Assembly (NCBI GenBank): GCA_945869845.1
Contig: CAMBRG010000014.1
Span: 1 to 44,877 of the forward strand
Length of the DNA: 44,877 nucleotides
Reading direction: 5' to 3'
From: Opitutus sp. GAS368
GTDB taxonomy: Bacteria; Verrucomicrobiota; Verrucomicrobiia; Opitutales; Opitutaceae
Shown: piece by piece, positions 36,113 through 44,202 of the stretch
How positions within the stretch are numbered: the first letter of the stretch is position 1
Layout: the number at the start of each line of letters is the position of its first letter
The notes under the pieces: model-generated
The model's database searches: none
What the model was told of the DNA's origin: nothing
The model's input: the letters and a program-made list of their open reading frames with translations, nothing else
Translations under genes and position numbers: made by a program

Positions 36113-36312
36113 TTCACGCGTGGTGCGTTGCGCGGATGGCGTTGCGCGTGGTGCGTTGCGCGGAGGGCATGGTGCGTTGCGCGTGGTGCGTTGCGCGTGG
36201 TGCGTTGCGTGCTGTGCGTTGCGTGCTGTGCGTTGCGTGCTGTGCGAGGCGCGTGGTGCGCGTTGCGTGCTGCGCGTTGCGCGTGGTGCGTTGCGTGCTG
36301 CGCGTTGCGCGG
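36113..36312 (+). repeat. Degenerate GTGCGTTGCGCG tandem repeat
   Basis: About a dozen imperfect units of 13-17 bases built on TGGTGCGTTGCGCG, drifting to TGTGCGTTGCGTGC. It lies exactly between two inverted REP copies. It is open in several frames, as expected of a simple repeat, and is not taken as coding. Confidence 0.85.
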
Positions 36313-36338
36313 AGGGCGGGTCGGAGACCCTGCCCTAC
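36313..36338. repeat. REP palindrome carrying the RAYT stop codon
   Basis: AGGGCGGGTCGGAGACCCTG then CCCTAC. The RAYT gene (minus strand) ends AAG TAG GGC; its TAG is the GTAG of the repeat. Confidence 0.9.
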
Positions 36339-36937
36339 TTTGTCCAAGGGTGATCTTCCCAGTGTGCAGCGAGGCCGGCCTTGACCGGGTTGTTGCGAAT
36401 GTAGGCGACCGTTTTCTCCCACTCCGCGTCGTCGCGCATCCAGCGGTCGAACCACTCGCGTTGCCACACCGGCCCGGTGCCGCTCGTCTGTGTCGCGGCG
36501 CGGATCAGCCGGCCGGTGCGACCCTTGAGTCGCTTGATGATCTCATCGAGCGAGTGGGGGCAGTCAGGCGCGGGAGCGAGGAGCGCGTGCCAGTGATTCG
36601 GCATGATCGAGTAGTGCGGGACGGCGACGGACCAGTCCGTGAGCGCGCCGAGTTCGTCGATCATGATCTGGGCGCACGCCGGTTCGCGTACCCAGCACGC
36701 GCCCGTGCCCGCGTCGAGATACTTCTCCATCGTTGCGAAACACTGACGCTGGAGCGTCGCAAACTGATCGGAGACGGGATCTACGGCGGCGAGGGCGCGG
36801 TGGATTTCTTGCAGGCGGGCGACGATAGCCGCCGGCAGACTGTCGGCGAGGCGGACGGTGACGAAGTAACGGCCGCCTTTAACTTCCCAATGCGGGAGTT
36901 TCCCTCGGCGAAAACTCGTGGTCTCGACGAGGCGCAT
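36335..36937 (-). CDS. REP-associated tyrosine transposase (RAYT)
   Basis: A 200-residue Y1/IS200-like transposase. The opening SFRRGKLPHWEVKGGRYFVT is a common RAYT start. The HUH metal motif is HWH in SIMPNHWHALLAPAP, and the catalytic Tyr is in KTVAYIRNNPVKAGLAAHWE. VWQREWFDRWMRDDAEWEK is also diagnostic. RAYTs cut and join single-stranded DNA at REP hairpins, and REP copies sit on both sides of this gene. All catalytic parts appear present, so it may be active. ATG 36937 is the start. A long open frame on the opposite strand is a shadow. Adjacent genes (msrB and an oxidoreductase) are unrelated. Confidence 0.94.
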   Translation of the reverse strand: MRLVETTSFRRGKLPHWEVKGGRYFVTVRLADSLPAAIVARLQEIHRALAAVDPVSDQFATLQRQCFATMEKYLDAGTGACWVREPACAQIMIDELGALTDWSVAVPHYSIMPNHWHALLAPAPDCPHSLDEIIKRLKGRTGRLIRAATQTSGTGPVWQREWFDRWMRDDAEWEKTVAYIRNNPVKAGLAAHWEDHPWTK

Positions 36938-36958
36938 GGGACGGCCGAGGGATCGAAA

Positions 36959-36984
36959 ATAGAGCAGGGTCTCTGACCCGCCCT
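36959..36984. repeat. REP palindrome upstream of RAYT
   Basis: GAGCAGGGTCTCTGACCCGC then CCT, ending at 36984. It lies 21 bases before the RAYT start codon and differs slightly from the consensus at its left edge. Confidence 0.85.
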
Positions 36985-37038
36985 AGATTGTTTCCGGCGA
37001 TTGGGAGTGGCGGAGTTGGCTCGTAGGCCGGGTCGAAG

Positions 37039-37064
37039 AGGGCGGGTCGGAGACCCCGCCCCAC
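37039..37064. repeat. REP palindrome, right end of RAYT element
   Basis: AGGGCGGGTCGGAGACCCCG then CCCCAC; inverted partner of 36959-36984, about 54 bases away. Confidence 0.82.
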
Positions 37065-37070
37065 TCCGAA

Positions 37071-38240
37071 TCACAGCCTCGGAAACTTCACCCACTTCGC
37101 TCCGGCTTTGCCGGATTTTACGGCGGTCTCGATGAAGGCCATGCCCGCCAGGCCGTCGTTGATCGTCGGGAAATCGTAGCCGGTCTTCGGGGCTTTGCGG
37201 CCGGCGATGGAATCAGCGATGGCCACGGCGGCGCTGCGGTAAACGTTCGCAAAGGCCTCGATGAAGCCCTCGGGGTGCGCAAAGGGCGTGCGCGTCGCGC
37301 CCTGCGCAGCGGCCGAGACGTAGCTGTTGCCGCGACGATAAATCTGCTGGGGGGCGTCGGCTTTTTTCCAGATGAGCTCGTTGGGGTTTTCCTGGAACCA
37401 CTGGAGCGAGCCTTGGGTGCCGAAGACGCGGATGTTGAGGTTGTTTTCCTCGCCGCTCGAAATCTGCGAGGCGAAGAGGATGCCTTTCACGCCGCCGCTG
37501 AAGCGCACAAGGCAGTTGCCATCGTCATCAAGGAGGCGGCCGGGGATGAAGGTCGAGAGCTCGGCGCAGATCGACTCGACTTCGAGGCCGGTGATGTAGC
37601 GGGCGAGGTTGTGCGCGTGGGTGCCGATGTCGCCCATGCAATTGGAGACGCCGGAGACGTTGGGGTCCATGCGCCAGTTGGCGATTTTGCTCACGGTCTT
37701 GGCTTCAAGCGCGGTGATCGCGTAGCCCTGCGGATACTCGACGACGATCTTCATGAGCTGGCCGAGCTTACCGCTGCGGACCCACTCGCGGGCTTCCTTC
37801 ACCATCGGGTAACCGGTGTAGTTGTGCGTGAGGGCGAAAACTTTGCCGGTCTTCTTGACGACGTCGCGGAGCTTGCGGCCCTCGGCGAGGGTGAAGCAGA
37901 GGGGCTTGTCGCACACCACGTGGAAGCCGGCCTCGAGAAACGTTTTCGCGATGGGGGCGTGGGTGTTGTTGCGCGTGACGATGGAGACGAAGTCGATGCG
38001 CTGATCGGCGGGCAGGGCGGCTTCAGCCTGGGCCATTTCCTGGTAGGTCGCGTAAACGCGGCTGGGGTCGAGGAAGAGGTCCGCGCCGGAGGCTTTGGAT
38101 TTGGCGGGATCGGAGGAGAAGCAGCCGGCGACGAGATCGATCTCGCCGTCGAGCCGTGCGGCCATGCGGTGGACGGCGCCGATGAAGGCGCCACGCCCGC
38201 CGCCGATCATACCCATGCGGAGTTTACGGTTAAGTTTCAT
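37071..38240 (-). CDS. Gfo/Idh/MocA family oxidoreductase
   Basis: A 389-residue NAD(P)-dependent sugar or cyclitol dehydrogenase. The Rossmann site is RMGMIGGGRGAFIGAVHRMA; the conserved EKP-type motif appears as VVCDKPLCFTLAEG; ALTHNYTGYPMVKEAREWV and a catalytic-type GDIGTHAHNLARYI (His) follow. The C-terminal domain ends AGAKWVKFPRL. Such enzymes oxidise sugars or inositols, often at C3 or C2. It is on the same strand as the next three genes. ATG 38240 has no competing start. The substrate cannot be deduced, but the adjacent isomerases suggest sugar or inositol breakdown. Confidence 0.9.
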   Translation of the reverse strand: MKLNRKLRMGMIGGGRGAFIGAVHRMAARLDGEIDLVAGCFSSDPAKSKASGADLFLDPSRVYATYQEMAQAEAALPADQRIDFVSIVTRNNTHAPIAKTFLEAGFHVVCDKPLCFTLAEGRKLRDVVKKTGKVFALTHNYTGYPMVKEAREWVRSGKLGQLMKIVVEYPQGYAITALEAKTVSKIANWRMDPNVSGVSNCMGDIGTHAHNLARYITGLEVESICAELSTFIPGRLLDDDGNCLVRFSGGVKGILFASQISSGEENNLNIRVFGTQGSLQWFQENPNELIWKKADAPQQIYRRGNSYVSAAAQGATRTPFAHPEGFIEAFANVYRSAAVAIADSIAGRKAPKTGYDFPTINDGLAGMAFIETAVKSGKAGAKWVKFPRL

Positions 38241-38325
38241 AGAGGGAGATGAAGTTTGGGAGACAGGAAAATCGGAGGACCGCTGGGAAGCAAAGGACGA
38301 CCGTTGGTCAATTCTCGGGTTTTTT

Positions 38326-38928
38326 CTATTCGTCAGGGTAGGTCTCGTCGTAGATGTCGCTCACCCTTTTGCCGTTAAACGTCCAATGTGGGCCGGGCTG
38401 AACGCTGTAGTCTAACTGAAGCATGAGACGCGTTGCTGCGGTCAAGGTCAGCTCTTGATCTCGATACTTCACTTTCTTGGGCGCAATTACAGTTGCGGTT
38501 GAGTCGTCGTCGAATGACTGCAAGACGGAACCGACGGGAATTCCCATCTCATCAAAATTCAGGTTCGGCCGACGCGAGCGAAGCGACTCTGCTGCTTGCG
38601 CGGATTCTGGGTCGACCTGAGAATTCTCTTGTTTCACTTCATCGGTCGCATCTTCCGAATGCAGGAGTTTCAAGATCGCGATCGCTTGTTCTGGTTCGAT
38701 TCGAAAAAACTCGCGCTTGGGATTGATCCGCTGCGGGCCGAACGCGATGTGAAGAGCTTTTTCGACTTCGAGTTCGTCGCCCACTCTGCAAGCGAACTCG
38801 ATTTTAAACGGCACTGGCACACCTGTGGTGTAAAGCTGCAGGATTCTGTCGTTAGCGTCGCCGAGAGACGTCTTTCCAATTTTGACGAGTCCCGGCATCG
38901 CCGGATTTGTGAGGACGTAAACAATCAT
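38326..38928 (-). CDS. GIY-YIG (T5orf172-type) nuclease-like protein
   Basis: A 200-residue protein. The N-terminal region MIVYVLTNPAMPGLVKIGKT then ALHIAFGPQRINPKREFFRI is a T5orf172 / GIY-YIG domain (YVLTN and VKIGKT replace the usual GIY and YIG). The acidic linker EVKQENSQVDPESAQ is followed by a C-terminal module (TVIAPKKVKYRDQELTLTAA, WTFNGKRVSDIYDETY) resembling the RAMA/DUF4357 domain of restriction and mobile-element proteins. ATG 38928 is preferred over TTG 38940. Its base composition seems lower in G+C than its neighbours. It sits inside an otherwise sugar-related minus-strand run, so it may be a recent insertion. Function not known. Confidence 0.78.
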   Translation of the reverse strand: MIVYVLTNPAMPGLVKIGKTSLGDANDRILQLYTTGVPVPFKIEFACRVGDELEVEKALHIAFGPQRINPKREFFRIEPEQAIAILKLLHSEDATDEVKQENSQVDPESAQAAESLRSRRPNLNFDEMGIPVGSVLQSFDDDSTATVIAPKKVKYRDQELTLTAATRLMLQLDYSVQPGPHWTFNGKRVSDIYDETYPDE

Positions 38929-38967
38929 GAAGATGACCAACTGCCGTGCTCTGTTTTCCGCTTAATC

Positions 38968-40050
38968 TCAAAGCGCCACCGGTTTGCCCGTCGCCGCCGA
39001 CTTGTAGGCGCCGTCGATGATCTTCATCAGCGCGAGGGCTTGGGCCGGGGTGTTGAGCGGCTTCTCGGTGCCCTCGAGGGTGCGGATGAAATTTAGCGCG
39101 GAGCGCGCGCGGCCCATCGTCTCGTCGGGGGTGACCACGATGTCGCGGTTCACTTGGCGGCCGTGTTCCAGCGTGTAGAGTTGGCAGTCGTCTTGCGCGG
39201 TTGCGTCGATGCCGTTGACCCCGAAGAGGCGGCGCACCAAGCCGCCGGCTTTGGCGCCTTGGAACGTCACGGAGACTTCCTCGCGTTGGTTCATCTCGGC
39301 CCACGACACGGCGAAGTTCATCGACTGCCCGGTCTTGAACGTGATGAAGCCGTGCGCGGCGGCCTCGACGTCGGTCGTGCCCTTTTCAACATCGGGGATG
39401 CCCCACGGGCCTTTGAACGCTTTGTTGTCGATGTGATCGTGGTAGGTGCGTGCGAGGATGTGCGCGGGCTCGGGGTAGCCCATGAAGTGGAGCCCGAGGT
39501 CGATCATGTGGAGGAGGTCGATGAGCGGGCCGCCGCCGGAGAGGGCCTTGGTGGTGAACCAGCCGCCGAAGCCGGGGATGCCGGCGCGGCGGATCCATTT
39601 CGCCTGACAGGTGTTGATGGTGCCGACGGTGCCGGCGGCGATGTAGTCCATCATCGCGTAGCTCTCGGGGCGGGCGCGGTTGTTGAAATTGAACATCAGC
39701 GTCTTCTTCGCCTTTTCGGCGGTGGTCTTCATGACCGCCATTTCCTTGGCGCTGAGGGCGGGGGGCTTTTCGCAGAAAACGTGTTTGCCGGCCTTGAGCG
39801 CCTGCAGGGCGAGTGGGGCGTGGAATTTGTTGGGGACGATGATTGAGACGGCGTCGAGCTCGGGGACGGCCTTGAGCATCGCGGTGACGTCGGTGAAGAC
39901 GCGGCCGATCTGGTGCTTGGCGGCGGCGCGGTCGGCGGCGGCCTGGTTGACGTCGCAGAGCGCGACGATTTCGGCGCCGGCCTGGCGAAAGCCGCTGGCG
40001 TGATAGCCGGCCATGCCGCCGGCTCCGATGATGGCGATTTTGGTGCTCAT
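38968..40050 (-). CDS. Gfo/Idh/MocA family oxidoreductase
   Basis: A 360-residue dehydrogenase of the same superfamily as the gene at 37071 but clearly distinct. Rossmann site MSTKIAIIGAGGMAGYHASG; EKP motif VFCEKPPALSAKEMAVM; then FNFNNRARPESYAMMDYIA, GGPLIDLLHMIDLGLHFMGY with a catalytic-type His, and a C-terminal GAYKSAATGKPVAL. ATG 40050 is chosen; the frame is open to 40131. It is co-directional with the isomerase gene upstream, with a 132-base gap holding a perfect 23-bp inverted repeat. Probably part of the same sugar pathway; substrate unknown. Confidence 0.9.
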   Translation of the reverse strand: MSTKIAIIGAGGMAGYHASGFRQAGAEIVALCDVNQAAADRAAAKHQIGRVFTDVTAMLKAVPELDAVSIIVPNKFHAPLALQALKAGKHVFCEKPPALSAKEMAVMKTTAEKAKKTLMFNFNNRARPESYAMMDYIAAGTVGTINTCQAKWIRRAGIPGFGGWFTTKALSGGGPLIDLLHMIDLGLHFMGYPEPAHILARTYHDHIDNKAFKGPWGIPDVEKGTTDVEAAAHGFITFKTGQSMNFAVSWAEMNQREEVSVTFQGAKAGGLVRRLFGVNGIDATAQDDCQLYTLEHGRQVNRDIVVTPDETMGRARSALNFIRTLEGTEKPLNTPAQALALMKIIDGAYKSAATGKPVAL

Positions 40051-40085
40051 AAAATTAGATGGGAAAGGTGACGGAGAAAGACGGG

Positions 40086-40164
40086 TGGCCCACGGAACAC
40101 ACGGAATACACGGAAATAAAACGGGCTCCAATTCTTCCGGGTATTCCGTGTGTTCCGTGGGCCA
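40086..40164. repeat. Perfect 23-bp inverted repeat
   Basis: Arms 40086-40108 (starting TGGCCCACGGAACACACGG) and 40142-40164 (ending GTGTTCCGTGGGCCA) are exact complements. The 33-base loop has a partial repeat of the same CACGGAA unit. It lies between two sugar genes; no T-run follows on the minus strand, so it is not a clear terminator. Confidence 0.9.
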
Positions 40165-40182
40165 AAAAAACTTGGGGGCTTC

Positions 40183-41226
40183 TTACTGGTTTTTCTTGTC
40201 GAACTGCGCGTCGAAGATGATCGCGCTCGAGGGGAAATCGACTTTGCGGACGAAGGCGGAGGCCTCGGTGGCGCCGTGGACGCGGTCCATGCGGCTGTCT
40301 TCCCACTCGACGGAAAGCGGGCCGCGATAGCCGACGTCATTAAGAGCGACGATGATCTCCTCGAAGTTGATGTCGCCGTGACCGAGGGAGCGGAAGTCCC
40401 AGTAGCGGCGGGCGTCGCCGAAGCTGACGTGACCGCCGAAGACGCCGACCGAGCCGTCGCCGTGGCCCCACCACACGTCCTTCATGTGCAGGTGAAAAAT
40501 GCGCGAACCAAACGCGCGGATAAACTTCACGTAGTCCACGCCTTGGTAGCCGAGGTGGGACGGGTCGTAGTTGAAGCCGAAACGCTTATGGCCCTTCACG
40601 GCGTCGATCGCGCGTTGGGAGCTGGCGAGGTCGAAGGCGATCTCGGTGGGGTGAACCTCGAGGGCGAAATTCACGTTGGATTTTTCGAAGGCTTCGAGGA
40701 TCGGGCCGAAGCGTTTGCCGAAGTCGGCGAAGCCGGCATCCCAGTAAGCCTGCGAAGTCGGCGGGAAGGCGTAGATCGAGTGCCAGATGGAGGAGCCGGT
40801 GAAGCCGTTGACGACGGCGGGGAAGTCGTCGGTGCTTTGGCGGCCGGGCTTGGCGTCGAAGAAGGCGCGGGCGGCGCGACCGGCGGTGATCATCTTGCGG
40901 GCGGCGCGTTTGCGGACGCCCTCGGGATCACCGTCGCCCCAGACATCGGCCGGGAGAATCGACTGATGGCGCTCGTCGATGCGGTCGCAGATCGCCTGGC
41001 CGACGAGGTGGCTGGAGATGGCGTAACAGGTGAGGCCGTGGTCCTTCAGCAGCGCCCATTTGTCGTGGACGTATTTTTTGGAACTGGCAGCGGCATCGAC
41101 GTCGAAGTGGTCGCCCCAGCAGGCGAGTTCGACGCCGTCGTAGCCCATGCTCTTGGCGAGCGGCGCGAGTTTTTCGAGGGGCAGATCGGCCCATTGGCCA
41201 GTGAAGAGGGTGACGGGACGTGGCAT
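40183..41226 (-). CDS. Sugar phosphate isomerase/epimerase (xylose isomerase-like TIM barrel)
   Basis: A 347-residue TIM-barrel protein of the AP-endonuclease-2 / sugar-isomerase family. Conserved pieces: [20 protein letters not shown] and [19 protein letters not shown] (first strand with Glu), [15 protein letters not shown] (Glu metal ligand), [17 protein letters not shown] (Asp and His), [19 protein letters not shown] (His), and [15 protein letters not shown] (Glu). The metal site is therefore intact. Relatives include epimerases and 3-keto-sugar isomerases. It starts a minus-strand run with the MocA genes and is divergent from a second isomerase-like gene. Confidence 0.9.
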   Translation of the reverse strand: MPRPVTLFTGQWADLPLEKLAPLAKSMGYDGVELACWGDHFDVDAAASSKKYVHDKWALLKDHGLTCYAISSHLVGQAICDRIDERHQSILPADVWGDGDPEGVRKRAARKMITAGRAARAFFDAKPGRQSTDDFPAVVNGFTGSSIWHSIYAFPPTSQAYWDAGFADFGKRFGPILEAFEKSNVNFALEVHPTEIAFDLASSQRAIDAVKGHKRFGFNYDPSHLGYQGVDYVKFIRAFGSRIFHLHMKDVWWGHGDGSVGVFGGHVSFGDARRYWDFRSLGHGDINFEEIIVALNDVGYRGPLSVEWEDSRMDRVHGATEASAFVRKVDFPSSAIIFDAQFDKKNQ

Positions 41227-41394
41227 GTTTTTAGGAGGTTTTAAGGATTAAGGGGAAAGCATTAAGAGGCACCAAGAGGGCGATTCAGGGGTGACGGGCG
41301 CGCGGGGGGCAAGCGGATTGTTTTTTGGGATTTTTTTTGGGACGGAAAGCGATTCGGGCTTCGCGCCGGCCGACGATTGGGCCAGTTTTGGAGG

Positions 41395-42192
41395 ATGTTG
41401 CGGCGCGCGTTTTCCAGTCTCGGTTGTCCGGAGTTCACTCTCGATGCGGCGTTCGCGCTGGCCGAAAGACACCGGCTCGACGGTTTCGAGCTGAGGGCGC
41501 TCGGGGGCACAATTGATCTGCCGGGGTATTTCGCGGCGCAGTTTGGGTCGCCTGCCGCGCTCGCGGAGAAACTGGGTGCAGCGGCGGGTAAAATCTTGGC
41601 CTTCGACACGTCGTTGAAGCTGATCGGCAACACGCCGGCGGAGCGGGCCGGATTTTTGGAATTTCTACCCTGGGCCGAAGCGCTGAGAGTGCCGCGCCTG
41701 CGGATTTTCGACGGAGGCCGCGGGCTCTCGGATGACGCTCTCGCCGAGGCCGCCGAGACCGTGCGTTGGTGGCAGGCGTTGCGGCGCGAGCGCGGGTGGC
41801 GGGCGGATCTGATGGTGGAGACGCACGATTCGCTGGCGAACGCGGATGCGATCCGTCGGTTCGCGCTCGCGGCGCCCGGCTGCGCGGTGCTGTGGGATTC
41901 GCACCACACGTGGCTCAAGGGCGGCGAAGATCCGCTCGTGACGTGGCCCGCGATCCGCGAGCTCGTCGTGCACGTGCACGTGAAGGACAGCATCGACGTG
42001 CCGTCGGCGCGGCACGCGTGGACTTATGTGTTGCCCGGCGCGGGGCGTTTTCCGATTGCGCCGTTATTGGCGGCGTTGCGCGCCGATCGTTTTTCCGGCC
42101 CGGTGTCGCTGGAGTGGGAGCGCATGTGGCATCCCTATCTGCCGCCGCTTGAAGAGGCGCTAAGGACGGCGGCGGCGAACCGCTGGTGGTAG
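41395..42192 (+). CDS. Sugar phosphate isomerase/epimerase-like TIM barrel
   Basis: A 265-residue protein of the same superfamily as 40183-41226, but shorter and diverged. Segments include LDGFELRALGGTIDLPGYFA, VPRLRIFDGGRGLSDDALAE, ADLMVETHDSLANADAIRR (Glu/His), CAVLWDSHHTWLKGGEDPL (Asp, His), VVHVHVKDSIDVPS (His, Lys) and FSGPVSLEWERMWHP (Glu). GGAGG immediately precedes ATG 41395, which is too close to be ideal; TTG 41377 or 41398 may be the true start. It ends inside the convergent AraC gene, a 33-base overlap. Inferred to act in the same pathway as its neighbours. Confidence 0.82.
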   Translation: MLRRAFSSLGCPEFTLDAAFALAERHRLDGFELRALGGTIDLPGYFAAQFGSPAALAEKLGAAAGKILAFDTSLKLIGNTPAERAGFLEFLPWAEALRVPRLRIFDGGRGLSDDALAEAAETVRWWQALRRERGWRADLMVETHDSLANADAIRRFALAAPGCAVLWDSHHTWLKGGEDPLVTWPAIRELVVHVHVKDSIDVPSARHAWTYVLPGAGRFPIAPLLAALRADRFSGPVSLEWERMWHPYLPPLEEALRTAAANRWW

Positions 42193-43062
42193 CGTTGGGG
42201 CGTGCTCGGCCGGGCGGGTGGCTCCGCTTTCCCGAAACTGCGTCGGCGTCAGGCCCACGCACCGCACAAAAGCGCGGGCGAAGACCGTGCCGCTGCGATA
42301 GCCGACTTGGGCGGCAATGGTCTCGAGTTTGCCGTCGGAGTTTTCGAGCAATTCCTTGGCGCGCTGGATGCGCATGTAGGTGAGATGCTCCATTGGGGTA
42401 CGGCCGAGTTCGCGACGGCAGATGCGGCGGAGGTGCTCGGCGCTCACGCCGCAACGGGCGGCGAGCGAGTCGAGTTTCCAACCGGTCGCGAGTTCGCGCA
42501 CGACCGCCTCCCAGAGCTCGCCGATGCGGGAGCCGACGAGCCATGGGCGGGCGCTGCGCCGCGTAAGACCGTGCACGAGGCTCACCCAGTGGTGGACCTG
42601 CGACGGGTCGCGGTCGCCCGACCATTCATCGCGCAGGCCGGCGAGAGCGCGGCCGAGTTCGAATGCACCCTGTTTGACGAGCAACGGGGACGCGGCGCCG
42701 ACCAACGGCTTGAGCCAAGAAGGTTCTTCATAACGCACCCAGGCGAAATCCCAACGCTTGCCGGGCACGGCGTGAAACGCGTTGAGCACGCGCGGTGGGG
42801 CCATGCAGAGCGAACCAGCCGTGACGCGCGCCCATTTTCCTTCCAGCAGCACCCGGCCCTCGCCGGCCAACGTGGCGAGAAAAAAACTGCCCGACGGCGC
42901 GAGTCGCACGCGGCGGTAAGGCGCGTGAACGGTGTCGAGACCGAGCCAAGCGATGCGGTGGGTCTTCAACTCCGGGCACTGCTTCACGTCGACCGCCCAA
43001 CGCCGGGTGCGAGAACCGTCGACGGTGGTTTCCTTAAATGAAGGCGAGGGCGGTTGATCCAC
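42160..43062 (-). CDS. AraC-family transcriptional regulator
   Basis: A regulator of about 300 residues. The N-terminal half (APYRRVRLAPSGSFFLATLA, FAWVRYEEPSWLKPLVG) is an AraC-type sensing domain. The C-terminal half has two helix-turn-helix units: WKLDSLAARCGVSAEHLRRI and LETIAAQVGYRSGTVFARAF, ending VGLTPTQFRESG. AraC proteins of this type usually activate sugar-use genes. The start is uncertain: GTG 43062 is chosen over TTG 43083. It is divergent from the PEP-hydrolase-family gene and convergent with the isomerase-like gene, so either may be its target. Confidence 0.9.
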   Translation of the reverse strand: MDQPPSPSFKETTVDGSRTRRWAVDVKQCPELKTHRIAWLGLDTVHAPYRRVRLAPSGSFFLATLAGEGRVLLEGKWARVTAGSLCMAPPRVLNAFHAVPGKRWDFAWVRYEEPSWLKPLVGAASPLLVKQGAFELGRALAGLRDEWSGDRDPSQVHHWVSLVHGLTRRSARPWLVGSRIGELWEAVVRELATGWKLDSLAARCGVSAEHLRRICRRELGRTPMEHLTYMRIQRAKELLENSDGKLETIAAQVGYRSGTVFARAFVRCVGLTPTQFRESGATRPAEHAPTLPPAVRRRRP

Positions 43063-43241
43063 GGCCGGAGACTCAAGCGCCAAGTTGGGGCGCGATGCAC
43101 GTCAAAATCCGAAGTGGAAATTCGTCACCCGAAGGTGTGTGCTCGGCGCTTTACCTCCCGCGTCGGAAGGGCAGTTTGAGGGCTTGTCACTCGGCCGTCG
43201 AAGCCCGGCGCTGTACTTACTCGTCTTTCACCTCATCTCTC

Positions 43242-44108
43242 ATGCCCAATCCCTGGACCGGAAAAGGAAACCCTTACACGCGCGAGGAAGTGCGCGAACG
43301 CCTCCGCGCCACGCTCGCCAAAGGTGACGCCATTATCGCTGCCGGTGCCGGGACCGGCATCAGCGCCAAATTCATCGAGAAAGGCGGAGCCGATCTAATT
43401 ATCATCTATAACAGCGGCCGTTTTCGGATGATGGGCCACGGTTCAACGGCCGGGATGATGGCCTACGGCGACGCCAACGCGATTGCCATGGAGATCGGCG
43501 AATACGAGGTACTGCCCGTGGTCGAGGAGTGTCCCGTCATTTGCGGCGTTCACGCCACCGATCCGCGTCGCCGCATGTGGCACTGGCTCGGCCAGGTCAA
43601 AGAAATGGGTTTCTCCGGCGTGAATAATTTTCCCACGCACACCATCGTCGACGGCCATTTCCGCGGCGTGCTCGAAGAGACCGGCATGAGCGTGAAAAAA
43701 GAATACGAGATGATCGCCCTCGCTCGGCGGATGGACTTGTTCTCGGTCGTTTACGTGGGCTCGCCCGAGGAAGCCATCGAGATGGCCAAGGCCGGGGCGG
43801 ATGCGATTATCGCGCACGTCGGCACCACCGTTGGCGGGAGCATCGGCGTGAAAAACGCCCTCGTGAGTTGGGATCACACGATCAAGACCACCCAGGACAT
43901 CATCGACGCCGCCTCCACGATTCGGAAGGACATCTTCTTCCTTTGTCACGGCGGCCCGATCAATACGCCCGAAGACGCCGCCCGCGTCATGGCCGCGACC
44001 GCTTGCGACGGCTTCGTCGGCGCGAGTAGCCTTGAACGCATGGGCGTCGAGGAGTCGCTCACCAATCTCACGCGCAAATTCAAAGCCCTGAAACGCAGCC
44101 CGAAGTAG
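43242..44108 (+). CDS. PEP-hydrolase-family TIM-barrel protein
   Basis: A 288-residue protein of the phosphoenolpyruvate hydrolase family (PF09370, once called a TIM-barrel signal-transduction domain). Characteristic pieces: PWTGKGNPYTREEVRERLRA, IAAGAGTGISAKFIEKGGAD, IYNSGRFRMMGHGSTAGMMA, VVEECPVICGVHATDPRRRM, GVNNFPTHTIVDGHFRGVLE, SWDHTIKTTQDII and FFLCHGGPINTPEDAARVMA. Members often pair with a Tm-1-like partner; none is seen here. The frame is open upstream to 43038, but ATG 43242 begins the domain. The TAG stop is part of a REP palindrome. A cupin gene follows. Confidence 0.9.
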   Translation: MPNPWTGKGNPYTREEVRERLRATLAKGDAIIAAGAGTGISAKFIEKGGADLIIIYNSGRFRMMGHGSTAGMMAYGDANAIAMEIGEYEVLPVVEECPVICGVHATDPRRRMWHWLGQVKEMGFSGVNNFPTHTIVDGHFRGVLEETGMSVKKEYEMIALARRMDLFSVVYVGSPEEAIEMAKAGADAIIAHVGTTVGGSIGVKNALVSWDHTIKTTQDIIDAASTIRKDIFFLCHGGPINTPEDAARVMAATACDGFVGASSLERMGVEESLTNLTRKFKALKRSPK

Positions 44109-44176
44109 GGCAGGGTCTCCGACCCGCCCTCCGCGCCCCTCGATCAGCCCAGGGCGGGTCAAAGACGCCGCCCTAC
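44105..44176. repeat. REP pair between the PEP-hydrolase and cupin genes
   Basis: REP 44105-44130 (GTAGGGCAGGGTCTCCGACC then CGCCCT) and its inverted copy 44151-44176 make a 72-bp REPIN-like unit. The first copy contributes the TAG at 44106 to the upstream gene. Confidence 0.88.
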
Positions 44177-44202
44177 TTTCAATCCCGCATCCCCAATCCC
44201 CC

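Larger units (their letters stand above)
36087..37064. mobile_element. RAYT-REP element
   Basis: A unit of about 978 bases: REP, tandem repeat, inverted REP, RAYT gene (minus), REP at 36959, inverted REP at 37039. It occupies the gap between msrB and a Gfo/Idh/MocA gene. Element limits are inferred from the outermost REP copies; no target-site duplication was identified. Confidence 0.75.

Noticed and set aside
36029-36976. Long plus-strand open frame (315 codons) across the msrB end, tandem repeat and RAYT
   Set aside because: It is antisense to the well-supported RAYT and passes through a simple repeat; its translation is repeat-like and matches no family.
37071-41226. Inositol (iol) operon
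   Set aside because: MocA enzymes and isomerase-like proteins fit, but no iolB, iolC, iolD or iolE-specific features were recognised, so the pathway is left unnamed.
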